From Clostridiales bacterium (GTDB lineage: Bacteria; Bacillota; Clostridia; Lachnospirales; Lachnospiraceae), in contig JAHAFI010000040.1 in assembly GCA_018374355.1 (NCBI GenBank), forward strand, positions 1 to 24,552: 24,552 bases of DNA, written 5' to 3'. Made by a program: the position numbers and the translations under genes. Positions within the stretch are counted from its first letter, which is position 1. Each line of letters opens with the position of its first letter. Under the pieces are notes generated by a model. That model did no database searches. It had not been told where the DNA came from and worked only from the letters and a program-made list of their open reading frames with translations. Positions 23,546 through 24,552 of this stretch are shown here, one piece after another.

Positions 23546-23574
23546 AGTATACCAAGAATGCTGTGAAAAAGCAA
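23546..23574 (-). promoter_or_regulatory. Extended -10 promoter of the small methyltransferase gene
   Basis: The minus strand reads TTGCTT (23574-23569), 17 bp ending in TGG, then TATACT (23551-23546). The extended -10 compensates for a poor -35. It lies in the gap after cvfB, upstream of element copy B. Confidence 0.65.
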
Positions 23575-23608
23575 GATGGATTACTTTTTTCAAACCATTG
23601 TTTTCACA

Positions 23609-24448
23609 CTATATCCGGAAAATTCTCTTCTCTTTGATTTCAATCTTTTTCTCTTTCAGCAGATGCCCCACCGCACGCTTAAAGGCCGCTTTGCTCAGGC
23701 CGAATTCCCTCTTAATCACTTCCGGGGATACCTTGTCGTCAAAGGGCAGTACCCCTGCAAATTCATCCACAACTCCCAAAACCATCTGTGCGTCTTCTTC
23801 GATCTGCTCATAGGCTTTTTTTCTCGGGGAGAGATTCAGTTTTCCGTCCTCTCTCACGCTGGTCACACGGCATTTGATGATCTCGCCGGGACGGAAAGTT
23901 CCCTGCGCCTCTTTTTTTGGAATCAGACCGGAATACTGGTTGTCAACAGCCACAAATACGCCGAAATTGTCGCTGATTTCATAAACTCTTCCTTCCACCT
24001 CATCTCCCAGAACATAGGGAGACTGCTGTTTCAGATAAGGATACACTTTCATGGTCGCGCAAAGCCGAGAGCTTTTATCAATATACAGGGCAACCAGAAC
24101 CTGCTGCCCCTTCTGTACCCGCCCGGTCTGCTCGCGGAAAGGCAGCAGAAGATCTTTTTCCAGTCCCCAGTCCATAAATGCTCCGATTTTTCCTGTTTCT
24201 GCTACCGTCAGAAGCGCTGTCTGATGAAGCTCCAGCGCCGGCATCCGGGTGGTGGCGATCAGACGGTCGGAGGAATCACGGTAGATGAATACTTCCAGTT
24301 TATCTCCTGTCTGTGTTCCTTCCGGTACCTGTTTGCCCGGAAGCAGAACTCTCTCCTGTTCTTTCGTCTCTGCATATTCTCCCAGATATACGCCAAATTC
24401 TACTTTTTTTACTACCTGTAAGGTCTGTTTTCTTCCTAAATCGATCAT
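23609..24448 (-). CDS. cvfB: S1 RNA-binding domain protein CvfB
   Basis: This is a cytoplasmic RNA-binding regulator of the CvfB family, known in staphylococci to affect expression of virulence and metabolic genes. The 279 residues comprise tandem S1-like OB domains (about 1-65, 70-140 and 145-215; the last has GDEVEGRVYEISDNFGVFVAV and CRVTSVREDGKLNLSPR) and a C-terminal winged helix (about 220-279, EVIKREFGLSKAAFKRAVGHLLKEKKIEI). This arrangement is diagnostic. AGGAG lies seven bases before the ATG. It appears to be a single gene, and the methyltransferase downstream has its own promoter. Its targets in this organism are unknown. Confidence 0.93.
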   Translation of the reverse strand: MIDLGRKQTLQVVKKVEFGVYLGEYAETKEQERVLLPGKQVPEGTQTGDKLEVFIYRDSSDRLIATTRMPALELHQTALLTVAETGKIGAFMDWGLEKDLLLPFREQTGRVQKGQQVLVALYIDKSSRLCATMKVYPYLKQQSPYVLGDEVEGRVYEISDNFGVFVAVDNQYSGLIPKKEAQGTFRPGEIIKCRVTSVREDGKLNLSPRKKAYEQIEEDAQMVLGVVDEFAGVLPFDDKVSPEVIKREFGLSKAAFKRAVGHLLKEKKIEIKEKRIFRI

Positions 24449-24474
24449 AAGTATTCTCCTAGTATAATAATGGT

Positions 24475-24492
24475 GTAGTCAATAAAGACTAC
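24475..24492. promoter_or_regulatory. Inverted repeat upstream of cvfB
   Basis: GTAGTC-AATAAA-GACTAC is a perfect 6-bp dyad about 27 bp upstream of the cvfB start, near an AT-rich TATACT (24462-24467) that could be a -10. No properly spaced -35 is seen. It could be an operator or a small leader hairpin. The rest of the right edge (24493-24552) shows no recognisable gene. Confidence 0.35.
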
Positions 24493-24552
24493 TTGGTTAA
24501 TAGTTGCATATCTAATCTAATGAATAACCGAAGAAGAGGATTCCCCCTTCAT

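Noticed and set aside
1..24552. CRISPR array, tRNA, rRNA or complete transposase
   Set aside because: No regularly spaced direct repeats, cloverleaf or conserved rRNA segments, and no transposase reading frame were seen on either strand.

Overview
The window reads as a low-to-mid GC Firmicute chromosome, most likely a gut Lachnospiraceae (Clostridium cluster XIVa, Blautia/Mediterraneibacter-like). This rests on the gene neighbourhoods, the strong AGGAGG ribosome binding sites, consensus sigma-A promoters, an Lpl-type sugar permease pair beside a membrane AraC regulator, and a lysyl-tRNA synthetase carrying an extra C-terminal tRNA-binding domain. The genus is inference; no rRNA marker is present. 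Eighteen of the nineteen genes lie on the minus strand.

Layout. 1-4561: two Lpl-type ABC permeases (minus) and a divergent membrane-anchored AraC regulator (plus), probably a regulated glycan uptake locus whose solute-binding protein lies beyond the left edge. 4776-7249: greA-lysS, behind a perfect-consensus promoter. 7629-12151: a tightly packed operon patatin-argF-birA-(small unknown)-dusB. 12152-12753: a 600-bp gene-free, G-rich (minus strand) tract with a 190-bp imperfect palindrome and tandem repeats. 12754-14142: the nfeD-SPFH membrane pair. 14379-15335: a secreted SleB-like cell-wall hydrolase with its own strong promoter and WalR-like boxes. 15656-17986: a membrane-anchored polysaccharide deacetylase-like protein and a TrmH-type RNA methyltransferase. 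18148-22690: dnaE and pfkA. 22747-24448: a small SAM methyltransferase and the S1-domain protein CvfB.

The main non-genic discovery is a family of miniature inverted-repeat elements. Copies lie at 7523-7666 and 23377-23520 (both exactly 144 bp) and at 18021-18066 (46 bp, internally deleted). All three have GTAAC...GTTAC ends and each is flanked by a different, perfect 8-bp target duplication. GTAA ends with 8-bp duplications are the hallmark of IS66-type transposition, so IS66-family mobilisation in trans is inferred. The two full copies differ at about 27 positions, but changes inside two internal hairpins are compensatory, so the folded shape is being kept.

Two insertions changed their host genes. 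One replaced the dusB stop codon and gave the enzyme a 12-residue element-encoded tail. The other sits in the 5' leader of the small methyltransferase, where its last hairpin followed by eight Ts looks like an intrinsic terminator that competes with pairing of the element ends. No rRNA, tRNA, CRISPR array or complete transposase gene is visible.
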